Source: Mesobacillus maritimus (lineage in GTDB: Bacteria > Bacillota > Bacilli > Bacillales > Cytobacillaceae). From it: a DNA stretch of 64,000 nt. Positions 56,492 through 64,000 of this stretch are shown one piece after another (position 1 is the stretch's first letter; each line of letters opens with the position of its first letter). The stretch lies in assembly GCF_019749255.1 (NCBI RefSeq), contig NZ_JACWFH010000012.1, forward strand, positions 248,001 to 312,000, given 5' to 3'. The translations under genes and the position numbers were made by a program. The notes beneath the pieces were generated by a model that was not told the origin of the DNA, searched no databases, and saw only the letters and a list, made by a program, of their open reading frames with translations.

Positions 56492-57058
56492 ATGAAAGGA
56501 AAACAACTTTCAATCGTATCTTCCATCTTGATGATTCTCGCTGCTGTACTCATCTTCGCTTCCCTACTTTTCCCCTGGTGGAAAATGGAGTTTTGGGCAC
56601 CACAGTATCCTGAAGGCCTAGATATCATTGTCTACCCTGACAAGCTAGAGGGAGACATCAATAATATCAATGCATTGAATCACTATATTGGAATGAAAAA
56701 CTTTAGTGAAGAAAACTTCCCAGAATTGCAGTATCTAAAATTTTTAATTGCCGGCTTGGCACTCATTGTTTTATCTGCCGCATTCATTAGAAAAAAATCA
56801 TACTTATACATTGTCCTAGGGCTATTTGCAATTGGCGGCACTTTGGGTGTCTGGGACTTAAAGCGCTGGTTAAAAGACTTTGGTACCAACTTGGATCCCA
56901 TGGCACCAATTGATATGGCTCCCTTTGTTCCGCCAATGTTTGGAGAAAATATTGTTGCCAATTTCACGACGTATAGCTCATTACAGACAGGTTCCTTTCT
57001 TGTTGTGGCAGCCTTTATTTTATTACTGATTCCATTATGGAAGGATCGAAGAAGATGA
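56492..57058 (+). CDS. NosB-like membrane protein of clade II nos clusters
   Basis: A 188-residue protein with four hydrophobic helices (ILMILAAVLIFASLLFPWW; LIAGLALIVLSAAFI; LYIVLGLFAIGGTLGVW; the C-terminal FLVVAAFILLLIPLW) and a large outer loop after helix 1. Its position directly after nosZ and before nosD matches the membrane protein called NosB in clade II clusters; sequence recognition is moderate. Function is not established. Its stop overlaps the nosD start (ATGA). Confidence 0.7.
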   Translation: MKGKQLSIVSSILMILAAVLIFASLLFPWWKMEFWAPQYPEGLDIIVYPDKLEGDINNINALNHYIGMKNFSEENFPELQYLKFLIAGLALIVLSAAFIRKKSYLYIVLGLFAIGGTLGVWDLKRWLKDFGTNLDPMAPIDMAPFVPPMFGENIVANFTTYSSLQTGSFLVVAAFILLLIPLWKDRRR

Positions 57059-58362
57059 AAAAAATCCTGAGCCTGCTATTTCTGTTTGTTCTATTTATTG
57101 GCCCCTGCAGGCCAGGAGCAACAGAAAACCTGCAATCGATGATTGACGAGGCTTCTGACGGAGCCACCATTCAACTTGAGAATAAAACCTATGAAGGCAA
57201 CATTGTCATAGAGAAGCCAATACACCTAATTGGCAAGGATGATACCACTATTAAAGGAGACGGCACAGGAAATGTGATTTCTGTACGAGCTGAGGGCGTG
57301 ACACTAGAAAATATTGCTGTTGAGAATAGTAGCATGGACCGCAACAGTTCTGAAGAATATGCAGCTGTAAAGGTTTATACCAATGGCAATACCTTGCGAA
57401 AGCTCTCGATAAAAGACTCCTTTCATGGAATCTACTTAAGCAAGGCGCATCACAACACCATTGATCAGGTTCAAGTCCAAGGCAGTGGCGACGAGGAAAT
57501 AGCCGGTCAAGGGAACGGACTGCACATCTATTACTCTAATCAAAACACCTTAACGAATAATGAAATCGAAGGTACCCGTGATGGAATGTTCTTCGATTAT
57601 GCAGATGGCAATATAGTACTAAACAATAAAATGACGAAAACTAGATACGGTCTACACTATATGTATTCAAATGAAAATGAATTCAAAAACAACATATTCA
57701 CCTTTAATACAGGTGGAGCAGCCGTCATGCATTCAAATGGACTAACACTCGAAAATAATCAATTTATTTTTAATTATGGCCATCGTTCCTTTGGACTCTT
57801 GCTCTTATCCGCGAACGATAATCAAATTGAAAACAACACTTTCTACATGAACCAAAGAGGGTTGTATATAGATCAAGCAACTAGAAACACCATTCGTGAC
57901 AATCACATTTATCAAAATCAAATTGGCATTGAACTCTGGGCAAGCTCTACGGACCAAATTTTCACCCAAAATACCATCTCAGATAATACAATCCCCGCCG
58001 TTACACTTGGAGGCACTGGGAATAATGCATGGAGCAAGGATGCTATTGGCAACGATTGGGGAAGAAGTTTCCCGATCCTCGACCTTGACCAAAACAGAAT
58101 CGGGGATCATTCAGCCATCTACCAATCTTCCCTTTACGAGCTGATTGAGGACCAGGAACTTACTTATTTGTTTCTAAAAAGCCCGGCAATATCTATCTAT
58201 GAAAAAATGAACGAACTTCTTAATAAAAGCAAAATCATGTTTGAAGATGAGCATCCTTTAGTCAGTCATCCTAAAAAACAAGGGGTTCTATGGATAGTTG
58301 TACTTTTAGTTCTAGGGGTTGTGGTCATGATGAAAATGAAATTCTTCCCCTCTAAAACATGA
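57055..58362 (+). CDS. nosD: NosD, copper-site maturation protein
   Basis: A 435-residue exported protein with an N-terminal signal (MKKILSLLFLFVLFIG), a right-handed beta-helix of CASH/PbH1 repeats (HHNTIDQV, NQNTLTNNEIEGT, NENEFKNNIF, NDNQIENNTFYMN) and a C-terminal membrane helix (GVLWIVVLLVLGVVVMM). NosD works with NosFY to supply sulfur or copper for the CuZ centre. The ATG at 57055 overlaps the previous stop. Confidence 0.93.
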   Translation: MKKILSLLFLFVLFIGPCRPGATENLQSMIDEASDGATIQLENKTYEGNIVIEKPIHLIGKDDTTIKGDGTGNVISVRAEGVTLENIAVENSSMDRNSSEEYAAVKVYTNGNTLRKLSIKDSFHGIYLSKAHHNTIDQVQVQGSGDEEIAGQGNGLHIYYSNQNTLTNNEIEGTRDGMFFDYADGNIVLNNKMTKTRYGLHYMYSNENEFKNNIFTFNTGGAAVMHSNGLTLENNQFIFNYGHRSFGLLLLSANDNQIENNTFYMNQRGLYIDQATRNTIRDNHIYQNQIGIELWASSTDQIFTQNTISDNTIPAVTLGGTGNNAWSKDAIGNDWGRSFPILDLDQNRIGDHSAIYQSSLYELIEDQELTYLFLKSPAISIYEKMNELLNKSKIMFEDEHPLVSHPKKQGVLWIVVLLVLGVVVMMKMKFFPSKT

Positions 58363-58382
58363 TGCAAGGGAGACATTTTAGT

Positions 58383-59177
58383 ATGAATTATATTTGGAAG
58401 GAATGGAAGGAAAGTATCCGCAGCAAAGGTCTATGGCTTTCGTTGGGAATCATCATCATTGTTTCCTTACTCATGCTTTCAAGATCATCAGACTTTAGTT
58501 TAGACCAAGGATTTTATCTGTTACTAATCAACCTATTTGAAGGGCTCATCTATTTTGTCCCAATCCTTTGCCTTTTTCTCGGAGCCTTTTCTATTTTTCA
58601 AGAGAAAGAGCAAAAAACACTTGTGATGTTGGTAACCAGACAAGAAAGCACGCTCTCCTTTTTAGGTAAAAAGAGTCTAGCCATTCAACTAGTCCTTCTT
58701 GCACCTACCTTTGTCTGGTTTTTTATCTACTTGATCCCTTTAAAAATGAATTTTGTTGTTGACCTTCGTCATTATTTTTTATTTCTGGTAGCCTTACTTG
58801 GGTTTATCCTAGTATTCACCCAAATTGGTGTGTTCATCGGTAGCATTAGCACTTCGAGAATGCAAATAGCCGGAATCGCCGTCGTTGTATGGTTTTATTT
58901 CTTCTTTCTGCATGATTTTATCTTATTATCTGTACTTCCAACCATTACGCATGACAATGTCCAACTATTCTCGGTAGCCTACTTTTTGAACCCGATTCAG
59001 GCAGTTAGAATGTTTTTAGAATCCGGACTTGGACTCTATTCATTTGGAAACATGTCTCGGCTACTAGAGTCATTCATGTGGTTATCCCCTTCTGTTTTCT
59101 TTGGGATGAACCTAGTATTTTGGATTGGCGTAACATTTGCTTTTGCAGTACTTCTCCATCGTAAGGAGGGCTCCTGA
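58383..59177 (+). CDS. nosY: NosY, ABC transporter permease
   Basis: Membrane partner of NosF and NosD in CuZ assembly. About 264 residues with six hydrophobic helices and the ABC-2 permease feature FSIFQEKEQKTLVMLVTRQ in the first loop. I prefer the ATG at 58383 (MNYIWKEWKESI) because AAGGGAG lies about 10 bases upstream; an ATG at 58359 overlaps the nosD stop and is possible. nosF follows without a gap. Confidence 0.9.
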   Translation: MNYIWKEWKESIRSKGLWLSLGIIIIVSLLMLSRSSDFSLDQGFYLLLINLFEGLIYFVPILCLFLGAFSIFQEKEQKTLVMLVTRQESTLSFLGKKSLAIQLVLLAPTFVWFFIYLIPLKMNFVVDLRHYFLFLVALLGFILVFTQIGVFIGSISTSRMQIAGIAVVVWFYFFFLHDFILLSVLPTITHDNVQLFSVAYFLNPIQAVRMFLESGLGLYSFGNMSRLLESFMWLSPSVFFGMNLVFWIGVTFAFAVLLHRKEGS

Positions 59178-59846
59178 ATGATTGACGTTCAAAACTTAAC
59201 ACAGTCTTATGGTAAAAAAACGATCCTTAACCAAGCAACACTCTCCGTAAAAGAAAATGAAGTGTGTGCACTAGTTGGTCGTAACGGCGCCGGTAAGTCC
59301 ACCTTCATTAATAGCTTACTAGGGCTACTACCTGTAAAGACAGGTACCATTAAAATAAACGGCAAGGAACGTAGTAAAAAACAGCACTGGCGGAATGAAA
59401 TCGCCTATTTGCCAGAGAAATTTATGCTTTACCCCTCCTTAACTGGCTATGAAAACATGCTGTTTTTCGCTAAAACAAGCAAAAAACAACTTGATGAAAC
59501 AAAAATGAAGGAGATACTCACCTCGGTCCGTCTCTGGGATGATAAAGATGCTCCGATCAAAGGCTATTCGAAAGGAATGCTCCAACGGTTGGGGCTCGGT
59601 ATTACCCTTTATCAGGATTCAGACATCATTATTCTTGATGAACCCACAAGCGGCATCGACCCAATCGGTCGGAATGAAATTCTTGAGATTCTAAAAGGTC
59701 TTACGAATAAAACGATTCTCTTATCCTCTCACCACCTTGATGAGATTAAGCAGCTTTGTACCCATGTCGCATACTTGGATGAAGGGAAAATTACAAAATA
59801 TCCTGTTGAAGAATTTGTACAGCTTCAGCATTTGGGAGGAAGATAA
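59178..59846 (+). CDS. nosF: NosF, ABC transporter ATPase
   Basis: A 222-residue ATP-binding subunit with Walker A GRNGAGKST (34-42), signature region KGYSKGMLQRLGLG, Walker B IIILDEPTSGIDP and switch His in LLSSHHLDEI. Powers the NosDFY complex. The ATG follows the nosY stop directly (TGAATG), with GGAGGGC as ribosome site. Confidence 0.95.
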   Translation: MIDVQNLTQSYGKKTILNQATLSVKENEVCALVGRNGAGKSTFINSLLGLLPVKTGTIKINGKERSKKQHWRNEIAYLPEKFMLYPSLTGYENMLFFAKTSKKQLDETKMKEILTSVRLWDDKDAPIKGYSKGMLQRLGLGITLYQDSDIIILDEPTSGIDPIGRNEILEILKGLTNKTILLSSHHLDEIKQLCTHVAYLDEGKITKYPVEEFVQLQHLGGR

Positions 59847-59848
59847 AC

Positions 59849-60751
59849 ATGAACAAGTGGTCAATATTGGGGGTAATCTTGCTGACCATCCTACTTTCCG
59901 CCTGTAGCAGCAAGCCAAGCTGGGAAGTAGAAATCACTAAGGACCCCGCATTTTTAAAAGGCAAAACTTCAACCATTGAAATTGAGATAACAGAAGATGC
60001 TAAGCCGGTTAACGGTGTAGAGGCAACCGCACAGTTCACCATGGTCGAGATGGATCACGGAACACTCGAGGTCACATTAGAAGAAGATGCAGATGGAAAA
60101 TATGCAGGTCATGCTGAGTTCCCGATGGCAGGCAAGTATGAAGCGGTCTTTTTTCTAGTAAAGGACGGCCAAGAGGTTGAAAAAGTGATAGAGCTAGACG
60201 TAGAAAAGGCAGCAGGTGTTGCTTCCATTAACGGAGAATGGATTACAGAGGAAGACGTGGATTTTTACCGGTTTATTAATACGCTTCATATTGAAATGGC
60301 GCGAGAAACAGATTCGGAAAAATATTCAGGTGAAGAACTTGAGGAAGCAATGAACTATTGGGACTCGCAAGAAGAAATGAATAACAATCAAAACACACTG
60401 GTTGCGCAAATTATCCGATTACGTGCGATGGCCATGCTTGGTGAAGAAAAAGGTCATCAAGCAACAGAAGAAGAGGTTCAAGCTGAGGTTGAAAAGGTAC
60501 GTAGCCAGTATGAAGAATCAAAAGCAGCAAAAAGGTTAATTGCCGAATACGGTGAAGACAAGTTTTGGAAGTATCAAGAAGCCCAATATCAAAAAATCGT
60601 CCTAACACAAAAGGTGCAAGCCGATGTGATTGAGTTAGTGAAAAAAGACTCCCCGGAAGCAAGTGACCAGGAAGTTCGATTTACAGCAGAAAAAAAGTAT
60701 GAAGAATTACTAGTTTCGCAAGTCGACTCGCTAGAAATTGAGCTTTTATAA
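59849..60751 (+). CDS. Lipoprotein with YtkA/FixH-like and SurA-like parts
   Basis: A 300-residue lipoprotein: signal with lipobox LLSAC, lipidated Cys19. Residues about 25-125 form a strand-rich YtkA/FixH-like domain (TIEIEITEDAKPVNGVEA, MVEMDHGTLEVTLEE, HAEFPMAGKYEAVFFLV). Residues about 130-295 are helical and resemble SurA-type chaperone N-domains (VASINGEWITEEDVDFYRFI, EEEVQAEVEKVRSQYEESKA). It is last in the nos operon, where nosL, the copper chaperone, is often found; MDHG and the Met/His nearby could bind copper. A role in NosZ folding or metal loading is inference. Confidence 0.75.
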   Translation: MNKWSILGVILLTILLSACSSKPSWEVEITKDPAFLKGKTSTIEIEITEDAKPVNGVEATAQFTMVEMDHGTLEVTLEEDADGKYAGHAEFPMAGKYEAVFFLVKDGQEVEKVIELDVEKAAGVASINGEWITEEDVDFYRFINTLHIEMARETDSEKYSGEELEEAMNYWDSQEEMNNNQNTLVAQIIRLRAMAMLGEEKGHQATEEEVQAEVEKVRSQYEESKAAKRLIAEYGEDKFWKYQEAQYQKIVLTQKVQADVIELVKKDSPEASDQEVRFTAEKKYEELLVSQVDSLEIELL

Positions 60752-60754
60752 CGC

Positions 60755-60788
60755 GCAAAGAGCAGCCTTAAACAGCTGCTCTTTTGCT
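60755..60788. terminator. Bidirectional terminator after the nos operon
   Basis: GCAAAGAGCAGC and GCTGCTCTTTTGC pair with a one-base bulge around an 8-base loop. T-rich on both strands and placed between convergent genes. Confidence 0.8.
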
Positions 60789-60791
60789 ATA

Positions 60792-61901
60792 CTATTCGCC
60801 TAATGATGAAAGGGATATCTGATACAGCTTATCATCATTCTCCTGAGGAATCCCACGACCATCGGTATTATTGCTCACAAAATACAACTGATCGCCCTCT
60901 AGAAGTACATCACGAATTCGCCCTAAACCAGAAACAGCTTCCTTGGTTTCCTTCGTCTCCAGGTTAAATTCGCGCACTGCATTCCCTCTTAAAGTTGCCA
61001 CATAAAGCTTCCCATCTGAAATCGCCATCCCTGATGGAGCCCATGTTGTCGTACCAGAATGAAATAAAGGTGACTCCATTTCAGCTTGCTTATCGTCCCC
61101 AACAATTACTGGCCAGCCATAATTCTTTCCTGATTCAATGATATTGATTTCATCATGCGCATTCGGACCATGCTCGCTTGCATACATTGTACCATCTTCA
61201 GCCCAAACAAGGCCCTGAGGATTCCGATGACCATAGCTATACACATACGAATTCTCAAATGGATTATCGTTTGGAACCGTGCCATCCTGATTCAGCCGCA
61301 ATATTTTCCCATTTAAATGATTCAAGTCTTGCGCCAGCTCAGCTTCTGCCGCATCCCCGGCGGTTGCATATAATTTCCCATCAGGTCCAAGAGCTAATCG
61401 ACCACCATGATGAATGTTTCCGCTTGGGATTTTATCCAACAAAAGCTTTGCTTCACGCCACTGATTTCCTTCTATGGTTAACTCAATGATTCGATTGAAC
61501 TGACCTTGATCTTGATAGGTATAATAGCCAAACGCTTTTCCTGTTTCGTGAAAATCAGGTGCCAAAATAAACCCGAGGAATCCAGCCTCAGGCGCATTCG
61601 CAAGTGGTTTTTCAAATACTACCTCTTGCCTCGTTTGCTTGCCATTTTCTACTTTTACAACAGCTCCCTCTCGTTCACTGATGTAAAAAGTATCATTGGT
61701 TTTATTGATTGCCCAAGGAATCCTTAGATCCTGTGCTAGTACCTGAAGTTCCACAGGGCGAGCTACTGTTTCCTTTTCTTCTACCGTTTCTGGTTTCTTC
61801 GGAGATCGGCTTGTATTTTCAGTTTCCTCATTGGAGCATCCATATAAAAGAAGCCCCGCGACGAGAAAAAGCATTAGCCACTTTTTCATTATTCCTACCA
61901 T
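60792..61901 (-). CDS. PQQ-dependent sugar dehydrogenase-like lipoprotein
   Basis: A 369-residue lipoprotein (lipobox LLYGC, Cys22) with a Glu/Pro/Thr-rich spacer and a six-bladed propeller of the glucose/sorbosone dehydrogenase family: IHHGGRLALGPDGKLYATAGD, YGHRNPQGLVWAEDGTMYASEHGPNAHDEIN, NYGWPVIVG. Members may bind PQQ, but many Bacillus homologues have no known substrate and PQQ synthesis genes are not seen here. AGGGAGG lies 5 bases before the ATG at 61901; an in-frame ATG at 61889 is a second option. Confidence 0.88.
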   Translation of the reverse strand: MVGIMKKWLMLFLVAGLLLYGCSNEETENTSRSPKKPETVEEKETVARPVELQVLAQDLRIPWAINKTNDTFYISEREGAVVKVENGKQTRQEVVFEKPLANAPEAGFLGFILAPDFHETGKAFGYYTYQDQGQFNRIIELTIEGNQWREAKLLLDKIPSGNIHHGGRLALGPDGKLYATAGDAAEAELAQDLNHLNGKILRLNQDGTVPNDNPFENSYVYSYGHRNPQGLVWAEDGTMYASEHGPNAHDEINIIESGKNYGWPVIVGDDKQAEMESPLFHSGTTTWAPSGMAISDGKLYVATLRGNAVREFNLETKETKEAVSGLGRIRDVLLEGDQLYFVSNNTDGRGIPQENDDKLYQISLSSLGE

Positions 61902-61944
61902 CCTTTCCTCCCTTTAGAGGCGAACGGTGTTTACTCTTTTGCTG

Positions 61945-62799
61945 TTACAGTACTTCCAATATCGCCTGCGCTACGCCATTTTCATCATTCGTTGCCGTCA
62001 CAACATCGCATTCCATTTGGATTTCGAATGAAGCGTTGCCCATTGCCACCGCTCTGCCGGCACGAGCAAACATGGATAAATCATTTTCATTATCGCCAAT
62101 TGCCATCGTTTCAGACATTTCAATGCCTCTTTTTGATGTAAACGCTTCGAGGGCTACTCCTTTTTGGGCCTGCTCGCTAGTAATCTCGATATTCATGTAG
62201 CCTGATGAACTAACGGCTAGTCCGTCTATCTTTTTAAGAGCTTCTTTTCCACTTGCTTGTTCTTTTTCACTCATAGAGAATGCTAAAAACTTGTAAATTT
62301 GATAATCATCATCTTCAAAGACACGATCATAGCTGCCCACTACATGAACAAGCCCTTTCTCAAATCTTTCCTTTGCTCCACTAACAATTAACTCCATAGA
62401 AGCCTCTGGATTGGCACTCGTAAAAATATCAATAATGGCGGAAATGCCTTTATCTTCGTTATCCGTATACGTTCCTTGATTGGTATAGATTTCAAAGTAG
62501 ATTCCTTGGTCTCTTAATATATGAGCTATTTCTCTCGCTTGGGCTTTTGATAAAGGATTAGAGCTAATTAATTCGCCTTCTTTTGAGCGCACCTCGGCAC
62601 CATTCACGCAGATGACCGGGCATTTTATTTCTGCTTCCTCTAACACAAATTGTGCTTCTTCGTATGACCGGCCAGTCGCGACGACAAATTCCACGCCCTG
62701 CTCCTGTGCTTTTAAAATAGCTGCTTTATTTTCATCGGTAATCTTTTGATACGCATTTAATAACGTTCCATCCATATCGGATGCGATGCATTTAATCAT
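61945..62799 (-). CDS. Cof-type HAD-IIB phosphatase
   Basis: A 284-residue haloacid dehalogenase-type phosphatase. The nucleophile Asp is in ASDMDGTLLNA (residues 6-16), motif II in VVATGRSYEEA, and the metal-binding motif IV in MAIGDNENDLSMF. Substrate is probably a sugar phosphate or FMN-like compound but cannot be named. The ATG at 62799 follows GGGGTGGCGG. Confidence 0.92.
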   Translation of the reverse strand: MIKCIASDMDGTLLNAYQKITDENKAAILKAQEQGVEFVVATGRSYEEAQFVLEEAEIKCPVICVNGAEVRSKEGELISSNPLSKAQAREIAHILRDQGIYFEIYTNQGTYTDNEDKGISAIIDIFTSANPEASMELIVSGAKERFEKGLVHVVGSYDRVFEDDDYQIYKFLAFSMSEKEQASGKEALKKIDGLAVSSSGYMNIEITSEQAQKGVALEAFTSKRGIEMSETMAIGDNENDLSMFARAGRAVAMGNASFEIQMECDVVTATNDENGVAQAILEVL

Positions 62800-62931
62800 T
62801 CCGCCACCCCTGTCCATGTTTTCTATCTAATAGATTCATTATGTGCCATTCTACCATGTATTTCTAAGGAACGTGCAAGCAGCCTGCTCAGCAGCGTAGG
62901 TATATGTCCTAATGTATGCTTTTGGTTAACA

Positions 62932-63606
62932 CTACTCTTTTGGGATGTACTTGCTTCCCTCCCGCACACTTAATGGCGCAAGAGAATTCGACTCAATAAA
63001 TTGCTTTACAGAATATGGATTGGTTTTTGAATACTCTCGAAGGGCCCAGCCAATCCCCTTTTGAATAAAAAACTCCTTGCTGTCGGCATTTAGTTTTATG
63101 TATTTGTACAGCCTGTCTTCATTGGTGTTTTCTTTGTATCTTAACTGATGGATAATTGCGGTTCGTCTTAGCCACATATCCTCTGAAACTGCCCACTTGT
63201 CTACCAGCTCCTCAATGAGCTCTGGATGTTTTGCAATGATGGTTCCAGCTGGATGTTGTGCAAGCATATCAACCGTGTCCCACCATGATTTAGTCGTGAT
63301 TAGCTTTTCAATATGGGCAATATGATGCTTCGCCAATTTTTTTTGAAACTTTGCTATATAATCTAACCCCAGCAGTTGAAATTCCCTTTCTGGTTGCTCC
63401 CATAATGCTAATACAAACTCCTCATTATAAGGTTCCTTCAAGATACCCGTTTCCTGAAAAAACAGCTTGCTAATCTCTCTTCGCTCAGGCGTTTTAATGC
63501 CAAAGAAAATAAAATGATTTTTCAAGTAGCGACTCATTTGCTCTGCATTATCCCTATTCGCCTTGTCCGACAATCTTTGTCTTAAGCTATCTATAAGCTT
63601 TTTCAT
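62932..63606 (-). CDS. DNA alkylation repair protein (AlkD-like)
   Basis: A 224-residue HEAT-like-repeat DNA glycosylase of the AlkD family, which excises positively charged alkylated purines. It shows the conserved Trp-Asp pair in KSWWDTVDMLAQHP and the Arg pair in MWLRRTAIIHQL, positions that line the AlkD active cleft. Length is typical. It reads as a stand-alone leftward gene. Confidence 0.9.
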   Translation of the reverse strand: MKKLIDSLRQRLSDKANRDNAEQMSRYLKNHFIFFGIKTPERREISKLFFQETGILKEPYNEEFVLALWEQPEREFQLLGLDYIAKFQKKLAKHHIAHIEKLITTKSWWDTVDMLAQHPAGTIIAKHPELIEELVDKWAVSEDMWLRRTAIIHQLRYKENTNEDRLYKYIKLNADSKEFFIQKGIGWALREYSKTNPYSVKQFIESNSLAPLSVREGSKYIPKE

Positions 63607-63770
63607 TTATCTCTTCCTCTAACTGGTCATTTTTGTTCCTTTTTTATTTTAGCATTAATGGTATTCAAAGTAGAAATGAGTGCTATATGTAGAAAGAGAG
63701 CTACTGGAGTGCTTTGCTGTTTGAATTAGACTATCCGAGTTTTCATTGATAGACCAACAGGTTCACATGC

Positions 63771-63804
63771 AAAAAAAGGGGAACTCACAACAAATGAGTT
63801 CCCC
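63771..63804 (-). terminator. Terminator of the partial flavin oxidase gene
   Basis: On the minus strand GGGGAACTCA and TGAGTTCCCC arms with a 7-base loop are followed by seven T. Confidence 0.92.
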
Positions 63805-63814
63805 TTTCCTAAAA

Positions 63815-64000
63815 TTATTCAGCTGGTTGGATATTGTGGTTATGTCTTAATCGATTATTTGGATCATATTTCTTCTTAATTTCTGCTAATCTTTGATAGT
63901 TCACGCCAAGTGTGTTCTTAACAACTGTTTCATTTGCTCCAATTCCATTTAAATAGGATGTTCCCTTATTGGATAATGGCAATAACCCATCATAAACAGA
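63815..64000 (-). CDS. FAD-binding (berberine-bridge-like) oxidoreductase, 3' end only
   Basis: The minus strand is open from the window edge to a TAA at 63817-63815, coding 61 residues. They include NYQRLAEIKKKYDPNNRLRHNHNIQPAE, written here in parts: the KKKYDPNN...R-NIQP pattern is the C-terminal BBE motif of FAD-linked oxidases such as B. subtilis YvdP/YgaK-type proteins. The 5' part lies outside the window, so substrate and full domain order are unknown. Confidence 0.75.
   Translation of the reverse strand, partial: SVYDGLLPLSNKGTSYLNGIGANETVVKNTLGVNYQRLAEIKKKYDPNNRLRHNHNIQPAE

Overview
The window reads as chromosome from a Gram-positive, endospore-forming member of the Bacillaceae. Long stretches follow the gene order known around B. 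subtilis pyrG-rpoE, speE-speB and ywhD-ung: DUF2529/ywjG, pyrG, rpoE; clsB/ywjE, uvsE/ywjD; argS, ywiB; speB, speE, pbpG; ywhD, ywhC, ywhB; ywgA, ywfO, rsfA, lipL, pta, hemQ; gerQ, ywdK, ywdI, ung. Sporulation genes (pbpG, rsfA, gerQ), bacillithiol and LipL-type lipoate genes fit this. The anaerobic genes described below resemble those of denitrifying Bacillaceae such as Neobacillus, but the genus is only a guess.

Layout. 0-4.3 kb: DUF2529, a 51/52-bp tandem array, pyrG with a CTP-sensing leader, rpoE. 4.6-16.6 kb: a leftward acyl-CoA degradation cluster (fadF, thiolase, hydroxyacyl-CoA dehydrogenase, two acyl-CoA dehydrogenases, a TetR regulator, fused isobutyryl-CoA mutase), with three matching 18-bp operators and two tandem arrays between its genes. 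16.7-38.6 kb: mostly conserved housekeeping and sporulation genes, broken by GC-rich composite repeats and a third 52-bp array. 38.7-51.4 kb: a leftward molybdenum-enzyme block (fdhD, fdnG, fdnH, fdnI, fdhE, mobA, two moeA types, moaE, moaD, moeB). It includes a formate dehydrogenase whose alpha subunit is read through an in-frame TGA as selenocysteine, followed by a hairpin like the E. coli fdhF SECIS. 51.8-53.9 kb: a pdxK/thiD-type kinase, yojF and bshB2. 53.9-60.8 kb: a rightward nitrous oxide reductase operon of clade II type (cytochrome c, nosZ, a nosB-like gene, nosD, nosY, nosF and an unusual lipoprotein). 60.8-64 kb: a sugar dehydrogenase-like lipoprotein, a HAD phosphatase, an AlkD-like DNA glycosylase and the 3' end of a flavin oxidase.

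How it fits together. FdhD, FdhE and the Mo-cofactor enzymes would build and mature the exported FdnGHI formate dehydrogenase. The nos operon would supply N2O reduction. Both transcription units appear to start from promoters with a TGTGA-N6-TCACA-type box centred 41.5 bp upstream of the predicted start, so an Fnr/CRP-family activator may switch on formate oxidation and N2O respiration together when oxygen is low. The fad cluster is likely controlled by its own TetR repressor and perhaps CcpA.

The main structure not explained by genes is repetitive DNA. Three tandem arrays at separate loci have different sequences but the same period (51-52 bp) and the same inner 12-3-12 inverted repeat. One array has 21-bp phasing with an 82-bp super-period. 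A GC-rich composite element has a core that folds into a long hairpin with compensatory base changes between copies. All coordinates and folds were worked out by eye; no database search or folding program was run.
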